Of a stretch of DNA of 64,000 nucleotides, positions 47,288-57,374 are shown in pieces. The DNA is taken from assembly GCA_016743945.1 (NCBI GenBank), contig JADGFI010000008.1:182414-246413 (forward strand), in the 5' to 3' direction. How positions within the stretch are numbered: position 1 is the first letter of the stretch; each line of letters starts with the position of its first letter. The notes beneath the pieces are model-generated. The model made no database searches and had not been told where the DNA came from. It worked only from the letters and a program-made list of their open reading frames with translations. A program made the position numbers and the translations under genes. The DNA is from Desulfobacteraceae bacterium (GTDB lineage Bacteria; Desulfobacterota; Desulfobacteria; Desulfobacterales; Desulfobacteraceae).

Positions 47288-48850
47288 TTAAAATTTCGTC
47301 GGCCAGTTGGCCAGTCGATGTTCTCCTATCCCCCTCTGGCCCGTACCCGAAATTGGTCCCCGGGAAATTTCCAGGGCACGGATGATATAATCCCGTGTGG
47401 TTTTGGGATCAATGACATCATGGATATCATAGGAACCGGCCGCCCCAAAGGGAGAGGTGCCATCGATAAGGGTATCAATCAGGGTGGCTTTCTCTTCGGA
47501 TCGCCCGTTTCCTGCCCCAAACACCACATTGGCGGCAATGATCGGATCCACAAAACTCATCTCTGCTGTGGGCCAGGCCACCAGAAAATCCGTGCCGCAC
47601 CCGGAGCCGGCCATATTCCAAAAGGCCATACCATAGCTTTTTCTGACAATCACCCCAATCTTGGGCACGGTTACCTGGCCCAGGGCATTCATGTAATTCA
47701 TAACCTTGGCCGCCACTTTTTTTTGCTCGGCCTCTTGGCCGACCAGGAATCCGGGTATATCATGGAAAAAAACAAGGGGGATGTTATAGGTATCGCAGAG
47801 ACATAAAAAGCTGATGACCTTGTCAATTCCCTGGGTATCCATTGCACCGGCCATCACCTTGGGCTGGTTGGCAACGATCCCCACAGTGTTGCCCCCAACC
47901 CTGGAAAGCGTCGTAATCACGGAGCACCCAAAATCAGGCTTGATCTCAAACAGGCTGTCCTTGTCCACGATGCAGTCAAGAATTTTTAGCATATCATAGG
48001 TCCGGTTCCGGCGTTCCGGCAGGAAGGACAATATCTTTGCCATTTGGTCGCCGGACCCCTCGGGCACATCAAAAACCTGCGGCGCCTCGTCCCTGTGGGA
48101 CGGCATATAGCTTAAATATTGCCGGATAAGATCAAAACAATGGTCCTCATTGTCTGCCACCCGATCAATGGTTCCGGTTATCTCCCCGTGAACCCGGCAT
48201 CCCCCCAGCTCCTCGTCCGTAATTTTTTCCCCCAGAGCAAGTTCCAGAACCCTGGGACCGGACACGCCCATGGCTGTTCCTTTTACCTGGACCACAAAAT
48301 CCGACAAACAGGCCATCCAGGTGGGCATGCCATAACATTCCCCCATGATGGCCGTGATAAACAAATTTTTGCGAACCCGGCTCATAATATCAATAAACGA
48401 CTCAAACCCGCCGCCGCCAAAGGAAGTCAATCCCTTGGCCCCCATGATATCCGGCATTCTGGCACCACCGGCCTCCCCCAGATATACCATGGGCATCCCC
48501 TTGGCAGTGCCATATTCGTTCACCTGGTGCTCTTTTTTGCCGGCGACCCGGCTGGTGGTGGCGGCCATGACCGTAAAGTCATTGGCCGTGATGGTCACCT
48601 GTCTGCCGGCAATTTTGCCGTAACCTGCAATTTTGCTGTCTGCTGGGGTCTTGTCCGCCATCCCCGGCATATCGGAATGGGCAAACCGGCCCACCTCAAA
48701 AAAAGAATCCGGGTCCAGCAACAGATCAATGCGTTCCCGGGCGGTGTACCGCCCCTTATCATGCTGGCGGTCAATTTTAGCCTGTCCGCCCATGGCCAGA
48801 ACCCGTGTCGCTCGTTCTGCCAGGGTTTCCAAGGCCGCTTTAAATACCAT
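47288..48850 (-). CDS. Acyl-CoA carboxylase carboxyltransferase subunit (propionyl/methylmalonyl-CoA type)
   Basis: A 520-residue carboxyltransferase: RYTARERIDLLLDPDSFFEVG (split around residue 30-50), the AEGGARMP-type motif GEAGGARMPDIM (about 128-139) and a second half with VANQPKVMAGAMDTQGIDKVISF (about 330-352), FFHDIPGFLVGQEAE and YGMAFWNMAGSGCGTDF. It moves carboxyl groups between biotin and an acyl-CoA. No biotin carboxylase or biotin carrier is adjacent. It is in one run with an acyl-CoA synthetase, suggesting use on a carboxylic acid brought in as its CoA ester. Confidence 0.9.
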   Translation of the reverse strand: MVFKAALETLAERATRVLAMGGQAKIDRQHDKGRYTARERIDLLLDPDSFFEVGRFAHSDMPGMADKTPADSKIAGYGKIAGRQVTITANDFTVMAATTSRVAGKKEHQVNEYGTAKGMPMVYLGEAGGARMPDIMGAKGLTSFGGGGFESFIDIMSRVRKNLFITAIMGECYGMPTWMACLSDFVVQVKGTAMGVSGPRVLELALGEKITDEELGGCRVHGEITGTIDRVADNEDHCFDLIRQYLSYMPSHRDEAPQVFDVPEGSGDQMAKILSFLPERRNRTYDMLKILDCIVDKDSLFEIKPDFGCSVITTLSRVGGNTVGIVANQPKVMAGAMDTQGIDKVISFLCLCDTYNIPLVFFHDIPGFLVGQEAEQKKVAAKVMNYMNALGQVTVPKIGVIVRKSYGMAFWNMAGSGCGTDFLVAWPTAEMSFVDPIIAANVVFGAGNGRSEEKATLIDTLIDGTSPFGAAGSYDIHDVIDPKTTRDYIIRALEISRGPISGTGQRGIGEHRLANWPTKF

Positions 48851-48886
48851 TTTTATCTTCTCCTTAACTCTTTGTAAGAATTGGTC

Positions 48887-50545
48887 CTAGGCATTGTGGT
48901 CTTCTTTTAATCGTCTGCGCAGCAGTTTGCCCGTGGCAAGGGTGGGCAGGGCCTCCCTGAACTCAATATATTTGGGGCATTTATAGGCGGACATGTGTTC
49001 TTTTGCCCAGGAGATCAGCCCTTGTTCATCCAGATCAGACCCCTTTGCCCGGATAATATAGGCTTTGACAACCTCACCTTTTACGGGATCCTTCACGCCA
49101 ATCACAGCAGACTGGACCACCTGTGCATGGGTATTGAGCAAAAATTCCACTTCTTCGGGATAGACGGAAAATCCGGAAACCTTGATCATTTCCTTGACCC
49201 GGCCCAGCAAATACAGATAGCCGTCCGGGTCAAATTTACCGATATCGCCGGTATGGACCCACCCGTCTATCAAGGTGTGAGCGGTTTCGTCAGGCTTGTT
49301 CCAATATCCTTTGAACACCCCGGGATTTTTCAGTACGATCTCACCGGCTTCTCCTTGTGCCATTTCCCGCCCTGACCCTTCCAGGTCCAGGATTTTAAAA
49401 TCAGCGTCGGGACCCGGGATACCACAGGTATCATATTTGACATGGTGCCGGGGAACAAAGGTATCTGCCGTATGGGTTTCACTCAGGCCATAGGCACCTT
49501 CGACCAGCCGCCCGCCGTTGGAAAACGTTTCCCATTGTTCGGCGATTTCACGGGTCAGCTGGATACCAAAAGAGGAGGTCAGGCACAACTTCAAACTGGA
49601 CAGATCATATCCCTTACATGCCGGATCTGCCATGATGCCCACATTCATGGGAACGGCCGAGTACCAGAAATCTGTCTGGTACTGGGAAATTGCCTGGGCC
49701 GCAGTCTTAACGTCAAACAGGGTCAGCAGCACCTGGGTGGCACCGGCATAGATGCACGAATTCATCCCGGCCAGCATCCCGGCAATATGAAAAATGGGCA
49801 TGGTGACCAGGCAGACAGAATCCTGGGTCATGGCGGCAATCCCGGCCGTGGAGGCTGTTTTGAACAATGCCGCATGGAAACTGAGCATGCACCCCTTGGG
49901 AAGCCCTGTGGTTCCCCCGGTATACTGAAGCAGGCCGATATCGTTTTTCATATCAATGGCCACTTTTGGCAAAGAGACTTCTCCTTTTGTTACAATCGCC
50001 ATAAAATCGTCTGTTTTCGGTATCAATTGCTTTTGCACTTTCATATGATCAATCAGCGGAAGGGAAGGCGTCTCCGGCAAATAATCATTTAGATTGGTCG
50101 TCACCACCTGGCGAAGGGAAGTTTTCGCCAGAACCTTTTGGACAACCGGCATAAAAAGATCCAGGGCTACCAGGATTTCAATCCCGGCGTCATTGAGTTC
50201 GTATTCAAGTTCCAACGCTTTAAAAAGTGGGGAGCAGGGACAGACAATGGCACCGATTTTCTGGATACCGAAATGGGCGATGGCATATTGGGGACAATTA
50301 AGGAGAAAAACGCCCACCCTATCGCCCTTTACAATCCCCTTTGACAAGAGATAGGCCGCAAACCGATCCGATGCAAGGTCCAGTTCCCCATAGCTGATAT
50401 CCCTTCCATAAAAAATGATGGCCGGCTTGTCCGGCAGTCTTTTTGCCTGGAATCGCAAATAGTCATGAAGGGGAATTTCACCCTGATCAAAAGAAATTTT
50501 AGTGGGAAGGTCCTGGGGCCAATGTTTCATCCAAATTTTTTCCAT
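48887..50545 (-). CDS. AMP-forming acyl-CoA synthetase
   Basis: A 552-residue ANL enzyme with intact motifs: P-loop LLQYTGGTTGLPKGCML (about 207-223), GAYGLSETHT (about 345), HTGDIGKFDPDGYLYLLGR (about 427-445), KVSGFSVYPEEVE and the catalytic-lysine end LATGKLLRRRL. It activates a carboxylate to acyl-AMP, then acyl-CoA; the chain length is not clear. Ribosome binding site ACAGGAG. It contrasts with the P-loop-less homologue at 22034-23779. Confidence 0.93.
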   Translation of the reverse strand: MEKIWMKHWPQDLPTKISFDQGEIPLHDYLRFQAKRLPDKPAIIFYGRDISYGELDLASDRFAAYLLSKGIVKGDRVGVFLLNCPQYAIAHFGIQKIGAIVCPCSPLFKALELEYELNDAGIEILVALDLFMPVVQKVLAKTSLRQVVTTNLNDYLPETPSLPLIDHMKVQKQLIPKTDDFMAIVTKGEVSLPKVAIDMKNDIGLLQYTGGTTGLPKGCMLSFHAALFKTASTAGIAAMTQDSVCLVTMPIFHIAGMLAGMNSCIYAGATQVLLTLFDVKTAAQAISQYQTDFWYSAVPMNVGIMADPACKGYDLSSLKLCLTSSFGIQLTREIAEQWETFSNGGRLVEGAYGLSETHTADTFVPRHHVKYDTCGIPGPDADFKILDLEGSGREMAQGEAGEIVLKNPGVFKGYWNKPDETAHTLIDGWVHTGDIGKFDPDGYLYLLGRVKEMIKVSGFSVYPEEVEFLLNTHAQVVQSAVIGVKDPVKGEVVKAYIIRAKGSDLDEQGLISWAKEHMSAYKCPKYIEFREALPTLATGKLLRRRLKEDHNA

Positions 50546-50668
50546 TGTCTGCTCCTGTCAAATAAACAGCGTTAACTAAAAATTCCCCGCTTACCGATTT
50601 TGCGTCCTAACTTTCAATTCCTTTGAGCAAAGGTGATTACCTTGCCATGGTTTTGGTGTGTCGCAGCC

Positions 50669-50697
50669 ATCTTAGGAACAAAGAAAATAGAAGTCAA
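50669..50697 (-). promoter_or_regulatory. Promoter of the acyl-CoA synthetase/carboxyltransferase run
   Basis: On the minus strand TTGACT (50692-50697) and TAAGAT (50669-50674) are exactly 17 bp apart. The minus-35 element lies inside the left arm of the 28-bp palindrome at 50683-50742, so a repressor bound there should block it. Confidence 0.6.
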
Positions 50698-50742
50698 GAT
50701 AAAAACGAACATACGTTCGTTTTTATCTTGACTTCTATTTTC
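50683..50742. repeat. 60-bp perfect inverted repeat (28-bp arms, 4-bp centre), operator-like
   Basis: Arms 50683-50710 and 50715-50742 are perfect reverse complements around ATAC. The core ACGAACATACGTTCGT looks like a TetR-family operator. Both arms carry TTGACT, pointing outward in opposite directions. As RNA it would form a long hairpin. Together with the next palindromes it fills the 446-bp gap between divergent genes. Confidence 0.8.
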
Positions 50743-50852
50743 CTGTAAAAAATCATTCCCAGGGTGAGGTTTTTCTTGATACCGGGCTTTTGACATATCC
50801 CAAGAATCTTGAACCGCTGTATCAGGCGTTTGATTCAAATAGTTAAAAAAGC

Positions 50853-50881
50853 TTGACAGAAAACCGTAAACTCATATATAT
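50853..50881 (+). promoter_or_regulatory. Promoter of the TetR-RND operon
   Basis: TTGACA (50853-50858) with TATATA-type minus-10 at 50875-50881 (16-17 bp spacing). The minus-10 lies inside the first CATATATATG operator-like site. Confidence 0.6.
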
Positions 50882-50914
50882 GACTTTGCGGTCATATATA
50901 TGACCGCAAAGTCA
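50871..50914. promoter_or_regulatory. Tandem operator-like palindromes ahead of the TetR gene
   Basis: CATATATATG occurs at 50873-50882 and again at 50893-50902, spaced 20 bp (two helical turns). The second copy is the centre of a perfect 34-bp palindrome, 50881-50914 (half-site TGACTTTGCGGTCATA). The sites cover the minus-10 and the likely transcription start, as expected for autoregulation by the TetR protein. Confidence 0.7.
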
Positions 50915-50991
50915 AGGCCATAATTTAAAGGGATTGTTCTAACGATTTTTCTGGACACTCCTTCATTTTTTATAAAAAGGGGTTTAAGGAT

Positions 50992-51576
50992 ATGACCGCT
51001 GTCAGAAAGAAAAAAGAACTGGTTGATAATTTGGTGAAAGCTGAAATTGTGAAGACTGTTTTAACCCTTATCAAAGAAGAGCAACCCATCACCATGGATG
51101 AAATTGCACGACGCTGCAGCGTGGCCAAGGGTACCTTGTACAATTATTTCAAGAATAAAAAAGCCCTGATGCACTATGTCCATCAGACGGTTCTTGGCCC
51201 CATCCGAGACTCCAACACGGCCATATTTGAAACCCCCGGAGACCCCCTCGTCCAGTTGCATAAATTTATTGAATCAGCATTTTGCTTTGACAAGGATGTT
51301 TCCCTTTATTTTCAGTTTGTTCAGCAGGAAAGAACCGTGGCCAATCAAATCGATGATCGATTTGAGGTTGTCATGCGTCCGCTGATCAGATTTTGCAGCG
51401 ATGGCATCCAGAGCGGTCCTTTTATAGATGTTGATCCCTATGTTTTGGCAGAAATGATTTACGGCACGGTTATCGGATCACTGATATCCATCCAATCCAG
51501 AGGGGATGGGACCTCGGATATGAAAAAAATCAAACAGGATGTCATACGTCTTGTCGACAAAATTATACTTAAGTAG
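50992..51576 (+). CDS. TetR/AcrR-family regulator of the RND efflux operon
   Basis: A 194-residue TetR protein: helix-turn-helix ITMDEIARRCSVAKGTLYNYFKNKKALM (about 33-60) and a helical ligand-binding domain. It is the first gene of the efflux operon, 13 bp before the membrane-fusion protein gene, and probably represses its own promoter through the palindromes just upstream. The effector is unknown; pumped drugs or acyl compounds are candidates. Confidence 0.93.
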   Translation: MTAVRKKKELVDNLVKAEIVKTVLTLIKEEQPITMDEIARRCSVAKGTLYNYFKNKKALMHYVHQTVLGPIRDSNTAIFETPGDPLVQLHKFIESAFCFDKDVSLYFQFVQQERTVANQIDDRFEVVMRPLIRFCSDGIQSGPFIDVDPYVLAEMIYGTVIGSLISIQSRGDGTSDMKKIKQDVIRLVDKIILK

Positions 51577-51589
51577 CAGGAGAAAAAAA

Positions 51590-52738
51590 ATGAAAACAAA
51601 AGTATTGACCGGGTTCGGTCTTCTGGTCCTTCTAAGCCTCGGTTATTTTTTGTTCATAGAGCAGGGACAGGTACCATTGGCCCTGGCCGAAAAACAATCA
51701 CCTCCCCCTGTCGAGGTGACCGTCCTTACCATCAAACAAGAAGAAGTAATCTTCACCAAAGATCTCGCCGGGCGGACCTCTGCCTGTCAAATCGCTGAAA
51801 TCCGTCCCCAGGTATCGGGAATCGTCCTGGATCGTTTGTTTACAGAAGGAAGTGCGGTAAAAAAAGGCCAGCAGCTCTATCAGATTGACCCGGCAACTTA
51901 CCAGGCGGCACATGACAGTGCCCTGGCCAGTCTTGTTCAAGCCCAGGCAGACCTCACCGCCGTTGAGCCCAAAATGAAGAGATACGCCAGGCTTGTAAAA
52001 TTAGGAGGCGTAAGTCACCAGGCCTATGATGATGTGGTGGCGGCTCTTGCCCAGGCAAACGCCGCAGTCACTGTTGCCAGAGCCAATGTGGCAACGGCTA
52101 AAATCAACCTGGCCTATACCCGGGTATTTGCCCCCATATCCGGCAGGATCGGCAGATCTTCGGTCACAAAAGGTGCCCTTGTCACCGCCAGCCAGGCGAC
52201 GGCCCTGGCAACCATACAAAATCTTACCCAGATATATGTGGATGTGAATCAATCGGCAAGGAACATGATGAAACTGCGTCGACAGATGACAGCCCAAATC
52301 CAAAATCCGGAAGCAGTGCTGTTCATCGATGGTGAAACCGATGCCTATTCCGGCAAGGGGAAAATTCTCTATTCCGATGTCACCGTCGACCAGGGAACCG
52401 GCATGGTTCAACTGCGGATCCTCTTTCCCAATCCTGAGGATGAACTGCTCCCAGGATTGTTTGTCAAAGCCCGGGTGGAGCAGTCGAGGCAGCCAGATGC
52501 CATCACCGTCCCCCAGCAGTCTGTGGTTCGAAATGCCGATGGCAGCATCATGGTGTGGATTGTTGACCAGACCGGTACTGTCAATACCCGCCCCATAATG
52601 GTTTCCCAGGTCATTGGCGACAAATGGGTGGTGACCTCGGGCTTGAAAGCCGGGGACCGTGTGGTGGTGGCGGGTCTGCAAAAAATCCGTCCCATGGCAA
52701 AGGTCACCGTTGTGGAAATTCAGCCTTCTAAAAGTTAA
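51590..52738 (+). CDS. RND efflux membrane-fusion (periplasmic adaptor) protein
   Basis: A 382-residue MFP: N-terminal membrane or signal segment (about 5-25, ending ALAEKQ), lipoyl halves (GRTSACQIAEIRPQVSGIV; FAPISGRIGRSSVTKGALV), a helical hairpin (QAQADLTAVEPKMKRYARL...) and beta-barrel end (VPQQSVVRNADGSIMVWI). There is no lipobox cysteine. The start at 51590 follows GCAGGAG; an earlier frame start would overlap the TetR gene. Confidence 0.93.
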   Translation: MKTKVLTGFGLLVLLSLGYFLFIEQGQVPLALAEKQSPPPVEVTVLTIKQEEVIFTKDLAGRTSACQIAEIRPQVSGIVLDRLFTEGSAVKKGQQLYQIDPATYQAAHDSALASLVQAQADLTAVEPKMKRYARLVKLGGVSHQAYDDVVAALAQANAAVTVARANVATAKINLAYTRVFAPISGRIGRSSVTKGALVTASQATALATIQNLTQIYVDVNQSARNMMKLRRQMTAQIQNPEAVLFIDGETDAYSGKGKILYSDVTVDQGTGMVQLRILFPNPEDELLPGLFVKARVEQSRQPDAITVPQQSVVRNADGSIMVWIVDQTGTVNTRPIMVSQVIGDKWVVTSGLKAGDRVVVAGLQKIRPMAKVTVVEIQPSKS

Positions 52739-52753
52739 TAACAGGATAAAAGA

Positions 52754-55700
52754 ATGTCGAAATTTTTTATAGAACGACCCATTTTTGCGTGGGTGATCGC
52801 CATTGTCATCATGCTGGCAGGTCTTTTTGCCGTAATGACCCTGCCCATAGAGCAATACCCGAAAATTGCCCCGCCCAGCATCAGTGTCACCACGGCCTAT
52901 CCGGGTGCATCCGCCAAAATACTGGAGAACAGTGTCACCCAGGTCATTGAGCAAAACCTGACAGGAATTGATCATCTGAGGTATTTTTCTTCGGCAAGTG
53001 ACGGGAGCGGTCAGCTGGCCATCACCCTGACATTTGAACCGGAAGCAGATCCGGATATCGCCCAGGTTCAGGTACAAAACAAGGTGCAATCCATCACAAG
53101 CCTTTTGCCCCAGGAAGTTCAGTCCCAGGGGGTAACCGTGACCAAGGCCTCCGAGAGTTTTTTGTTGATTGTGGGCCTGTATTCCGAAGACGGCAGCATG
53201 GATGAGCATGACATCGGAGATTATATCAAGTCCAATCTAGCAGATCCCGTAAGCCGGGTTTCAGGCGTGGGAGATTTGACCGTGTTCGGGCAGCCGCATT
53301 CCATGCGAATCTGGCTTAACCCGGAACAATTGCACTCCTATGGGTTGATGCCCTCGGACATAAAATCAGCCATTCGGGCACGCAACTCGGATATCACTCC
53401 GGGCCAGTTGGGCGGAGCCCCGGCAGTGAAGGGACAACAATTAAACGCCACCATCTCGGCCCAATCCAAGTTGCAGACGGTGGCAGATTTCCAGGAAATT
53501 TTGATAAAGGTGAATCCCGACGGCTCCCAGGTCCGGCTCAAAGAGGTTGCAAAAATAGAGCTGGGGGCACAAGCCTATGATACCGTGGCCCGGTACAATG
53601 GGAAGGAAGCCTCGGGTATGGCTGTCAGTCTTGCCACAGGTGCCAATGCCCTTGATACGGGCAAGCGGGTTAAGGCAAAACTAAAGGAACTTACGGCCTT
53701 TATGCCGCCGGGGCTCACGGTTGTGTATCCCTATGATACCACCCCCTTTGTCAAGATTTCCATTGAGGAGGTGGTAAAGACGCTTTTCGAAGCCATTCTC
53801 CTGGTGTTTTTTGTCATGTATATTTTTCTGCAAAACTTTCGGGCCACCCTGATCCCGACCATTGCTGTGCCCGTGGTGCTGCTGGGCACCTTTGGGGTTT
53901 TATCTGCCTTTGGGTTTACCATCAATGTGCTGACCATGTTTGCCATGGTCCTGGCCATAGGGCTTCTGGTGGATGATGCCATTGTTGTGGTGGAAAATGT
54001 TGAGCGGGTCATGGCCGAAAAAGGGCTGTCTCCCAAACAAGCAACTCTGGAATCCATGGAGCAAATCACCGGTGCCCTGGTGGGAATCGCCCTGGTCCTT
54101 TCCGCTGTATTTATTCCCATGGCTTTTTTCAGCGGGTCCACAGGGGCGATCTACCGCCAGTTTTCCCTTACCATTGTATCTGCCATGGCCCTGTCTGTTC
54201 TGGTGGCCCTGGTTTTGACCCCCGCCCTTTGTTCCACCCTGCTAAACCCCATAGATGCCGCGCACAAAGAGGGCAAAAAAGGATTTTTCGGCTGGTTTAA
54301 TAGGAATTTTTATGCCGGAAGACGCGCATATAGGAAAGGTGTGGGATATATTGCGGCAAGATCCATCCGGTTTATCCTGGTATATCTGTTCATTCTCGGG
54401 GGACTTGTCTTCCTGTTCCAACAGTTGCCCACAGCTTTTTTGCCCGATGAAGACCAAGGAATGATGATGATGATGGTTTCCGCTCCTCCCGGCGCCACAC
54501 TGGAGCGGACCCGAAAGAGCGTACAAAGCGTGGAAGCGTATTTCATGAACCAGGAGGCCGAAAATGTCGATAGCATCTTCACTGTGACAGGCTACAGTTT
54601 TGCCGGTCAGGGACAAAATGTTGGGATGGGCTTTATCAATCTCAAGGATTGGGAGCTTCGAGGCAGGCCGGATCAAAATTCTGCTGCCATCGCAAGAAGA
54701 GCCATGGGCAGGTTATACCCCATCAAAGACGCCTCTGTGTTTGCTTTCATTCCCCCGCCGATTATCGAGCTTGGGAATGCAACCGGTTTTAATTTCCAGT
54801 TGCTGGACCAGGCAGGACTCGGACATGACGCCCTGGTAAACGCTAAAAACATGATGCTGGGCATGGCATCACAAGACCCAAGTTTTGTGGGCGTTCGCCC
54901 AAACGGTCTGGCAGACGTGCCCCAGTATAAACTTACAATAGATTATGAAAAAGCTGAGGTTTTTGGGCTTTCCACGGCCGATATCACCAACACCCTGACG
55001 GCTGCATGGGGATCCACCTATGTGAACGATTTTATGGACAAGGGCCGGGTTAAAAAAGTGTATATGCAGGGGGAAGCGCCCTTTCGGATGCATCCTGAAG
55101 ATATCGATAAATGGTATGTTCGCAACCGAACAAACGAGATGGTGCCCTTCTCTTCTTTTGCAAAAGGGCATTGGACCTATGGATCCCCCAAACTTGAGCG
55201 ATACAACGGGGTCTCGTCCATGGAAATTTTGGGTGCCCCGGCACCAGGGGTCAGCTCCGGAGATGCCATGAATCTTATCCAGGCGCTTGCAGCAAAGCTG
55301 CCCAAGGGGATCGGGCTAGAATGGACGGGAATCTCCTATGAAGAAAGAATGGCAGGATCTCAGACAAGTCTTCTCTATTCGGTATCCCTTTTGTTTGTGT
55401 TTTTGTGCCTGGCGGCATTGTATGAAAGCTGGTCCATCCCCTTTTCGGTCATGCTCATTGTTCCCTTGGGGATTGTGGGGTCTGTTGTTGCCACAAGGAT
55501 GGCAGGTCTCTCCAATGACGTGTATTTTCAAATCGGGCTGCTGACCACCATCGGACTTGCGTCGAAAAATGCTATTTTGATTGTTGAATTTGCAAAAGAT
55601 CTCCATGAAAAAGGGCATGATATTGTTGACGCCGCCATGTCGGCTGCAGAACAAAGACTTCGTCCGATTCTCATGACATCCCTGGCATTCATCCTGGGGG

Positions 55701-55894
55701 TTACCCCCCTAGCTCTTGCCGACGGTGCCGGGTCTGCCAGCCAGAATGCCATCGGTATCGGGGTCATCGGCGGCATGGTTGCGGCAACCACCCTGGCCAT
55801 CGTCTATGTTCCCCTGTTTTTCATTCTCATTGAACAATGGACGGAAAAAAGGAAAAAGGCCAAAGCGGCCCGAAATGAGGTGAAATATGTATAA
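52754..55894 (+). CDS. RND multidrug efflux transporter, HAE1 (AcrB/MexB) type
   Basis: A 1046-residue RND pump with twelve membrane segments in two halves, porter domains between. N-terminus [20 protein letters not shown] and [21 protein letters not shown] are HAE1 signatures. Proton-relay residues are present: [18 protein letters not shown] (two Asp, about 408-409) and [15 protein letters not shown] (Lys in helix 10). Length matches AcrB (1049). It should export hydrophobic drugs with the flanking adaptor and outer-membrane channel. Confidence 0.96.
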   Translation: MSKFFIERPIFAWVIAIVIMLAGLFAVMTLPIEQYPKIAPPSISVTTAYPGASAKILENSVTQVIEQNLTGIDHLRYFSSASDGSGQLAITLTFEPEADPDIAQVQVQNKVQSITSLLPQEVQSQGVTVTKASESFLLIVGLYSEDGSMDEHDIGDYIKSNLADPVSRVSGVGDLTVFGQPHSMRIWLNPEQLHSYGLMPSDIKSAIRARNSDITPGQLGGAPAVKGQQLNATISAQSKLQTVADFQEILIKVNPDGSQVRLKEVAKIELGAQAYDTVARYNGKEASGMAVSLATGANALDTGKRVKAKLKELTAFMPPGLTVVYPYDTTPFVKISIEEVVKTLFEAILLVFFVMYIFLQNFRATLIPTIAVPVVLLGTFGVLSAFGFTINVLTMFAMVLAIGLLVDDAIVVVENVERVMAEKGLSPKQATLESMEQITGALVGIALVLSAVFIPMAFFSGSTGAIYRQFSLTIVSAMALSVLVALVLTPALCSTLLNPIDAAHKEGKKGFFGWFNRNFYAGRRAYRKGVGYIAARSIRFILVYLFILGGLVFLFQQLPTAFLPDEDQGMMMMMVSAPPGATLERTRKSVQSVEAYFMNQEAENVDSIFTVTGYSFAGQGQNVGMGFINLKDWELRGRPDQNSAAIARRAMGRLYPIKDASVFAFIPPPIIELGNATGFNFQLLDQAGLGHDALVNAKNMMLGMASQDPSFVGVRPNGLADVPQYKLTIDYEKAEVFGLSTADITNTLTAAWGSTYVNDFMDKGRVKKVYMQGEAPFRMHPEDIDKWYVRNRTNEMVPFSSFAKGHWTYGSPKLERYNGVSSMEILGAPAPGVSSGDAMNLIQALAAKLPKGIGLEWTGISYEERMAGSQTSLLYSVSLLFVFLCLAALYESWSIPFSVMLIVPLGIVGSVVATRMAGLSNDVYFQIGLLTTIGLASKNAILIVEFAKDLHEKGHDIVDAAMSAAEQRLRPILMTSLAFILGVTPLALADGAGSASQNAIGIGVIGGMVAATTLAIVYVPLFFILIEQWTEKRKKAKAARNEVKYV

Positions 55895-57374
55895 TAGAAC
55901 ACTGGCAGCACTAGTGAATTTGGTAATGGTGCTTGTGGTAATGCCGCTGGTGCTCATGACCGGCTGTACCATGATTCCAGATTATAAGCAGCCGGAACTG
56001 CCTGTCACAACCACCTGGCCCCAGGGCAATGCCTACCCGGCAACCGAGGTCGATAAACAAACAGTCGAAGCATCAGACACCCCTGCATCAGTCGCCAGGG
56101 CATCTGATACCCTGGCATCTGATATTGCATGGAAAGATTATTTTAAATCTCAACATCTGAAAGCCCTCATCGAAAGGACGCTTAAAAATAACCGGAACCT
56201 GAGAGTGGCCGTGCTCACCATTGAGCAGGCAAAGGCCGCCTACAGAATACAGCGGTCGGACAGCCTGCCCACCATTTCAGGCACGGGGTCTGCCGCAAGA
56301 TCCGGCGTACCCGAAGATATCAGTTCCACAGGAAGATCCATGACCAGTACAACCTTGAGTGCCAATCTTTCGATGACAGCCTATGAACTGGATTTTTTTG
56401 GCAGGGCCAAAAGCCTGAATCAGGCGGCCCTTGAAACCTATCTGTCAACCGAGGAAGCGGCGTTAAATATTCGTATTGCATTGATCGCCGAAGTCTCGGA
56501 CGCCTATATGTCCTATCTGGCGTATAGGAAACTGCTGTTACTTGCAAAAAATACATTGGAGGCCCAACAAGCAACATTTACCGTGGTAAAACTGCAATAC
56601 GAGGTCGGTTCAGCCACCCAGCTTGACCTTGCCCAGGCAGCGACCTCCGTTGAAAGTGCCAGGGTTTCCATTGCCCAATATACCCGTTTGACGGCCCAGG
56701 CAAAGAACGCCATTGTCCTGCTGGCAGGAGCTGGTGTTGAGGACATTCTGGATAACAGTGAAACCATCGACACAATTCAATTCATGGATAACATTCCAAC
56801 GGGGCTGCCCTCCACTATTTTGCTGGCAAGGCCGGACATTAAAGCGGCAGAGCATCGACTGAAAGCCGCCAATGCGGATATCGGAGCGGCCCGGGCAGCG
56901 CTGTATCCCGCCATCAGTCTTACGGGGTCCTTTGGAGTTGCCAGTGACAGTCTGTCCTCTTTGTTTTCCTCGGGTGCTGCCTTTGCATGGAATTTTGCCC
57001 CTGCTGTCTCCATCCCCATTTTCAATCGGGACGGTCTCAATGCGAATCTGGATACGGCTCTGGCCGGTGAAAAAATGGCGGTGGCAGAATATGAAGCCGA
57101 TCTTCAGACAGCCTTTAGAGAGGTGGCAGACCAATTGGCGGCCAGGGGGACCTTTCAATACCAACTGGCCGCTCAGAATGCATTGGTTGATGCCAGTCAA
57201 ACAGCCTATGAATTATCCAATGCCAGATATCAAGACGGTATTGATAATTTTTTGACAGTCCTGGATTCCCAGAGATCTCTTTTCGCAGCCCAACAGAATG
57301 CGGTAACGGTCAAGCAAGCCTATTTGAGTAACCTTGTTACCCTGTACAAAGTGCTTGGTGGAGGACAACTATAA
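55887..57374 (+). CDS. Outer-membrane efflux lipoprotein (NodT/OprM family, TolC-like)
   Basis: A 495-residue outer-membrane factor with lipobox LMTGC (Cys about 27), two repeated TolC domains with [21 protein letters not shown] (about 98) and [23 protein letters not shown] (about 318). It overlaps the RND gene end by 8 nt and shares its last base with the MFS start. It forms the exit duct. Confidence 0.95.
   Translation: MYNRTLAALVNLVMVLVVMPLVLMTGCTMIPDYKQPELPVTTTWPQGNAYPATEVDKQTVEASDTPASVARASDTLASDIAWKDYFKSQHLKALIERTLKNNRNLRVAVLTIEQAKAAYRIQRSDSLPTISGTGSAARSGVPEDISSTGRSMTSTTLSANLSMTAYELDFFGRAKSLNQAALETYLSTEEAALNIRIALIAEVSDAYMSYLAYRKLLLLAKNTLEAQQATFTVVKLQYEVGSATQLDLAQAATSVESARVSIAQYTRLTAQAKNAIVLLAGAGVEDILDNSETIDTIQFMDNIPTGLPSTILLARPDIKAAEHRLKAANADIGAARAALYPAISLTGSFGVASDSLSSLFSSGAAFAWNFAPAVSIPIFNRDGLNANLDTALAGEKMAVAEYEADLQTAFREVADQLAARGTFQYQLAAQNALVDASQTAYELSNARYQDGIDNFLTVLDSQRSLFAAQQNAVTVKQAYLSNLVTLYKVLGGGQL

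Noticed and set aside
48119..48877. 252-codon plus-strand frame opposite the carboxyltransferase gene
   Set aside because: Antisense shadow with composition typical of mirrored coding sequence.
50614..50838. 74-codon minus-strand ORF in the TetR/acyl-CoA control region
   Set aside because: It runs through the 60-bp palindrome and both promoters, so coding is unlikely.
52001..53209. Long open frame (402 codons) on the minus strand across the adaptor and RND genes
   Set aside because: It lies antisense to well-supported efflux genes, has histidine- and glycine-rich low-quality sequence and no domain or ribosome binding site.
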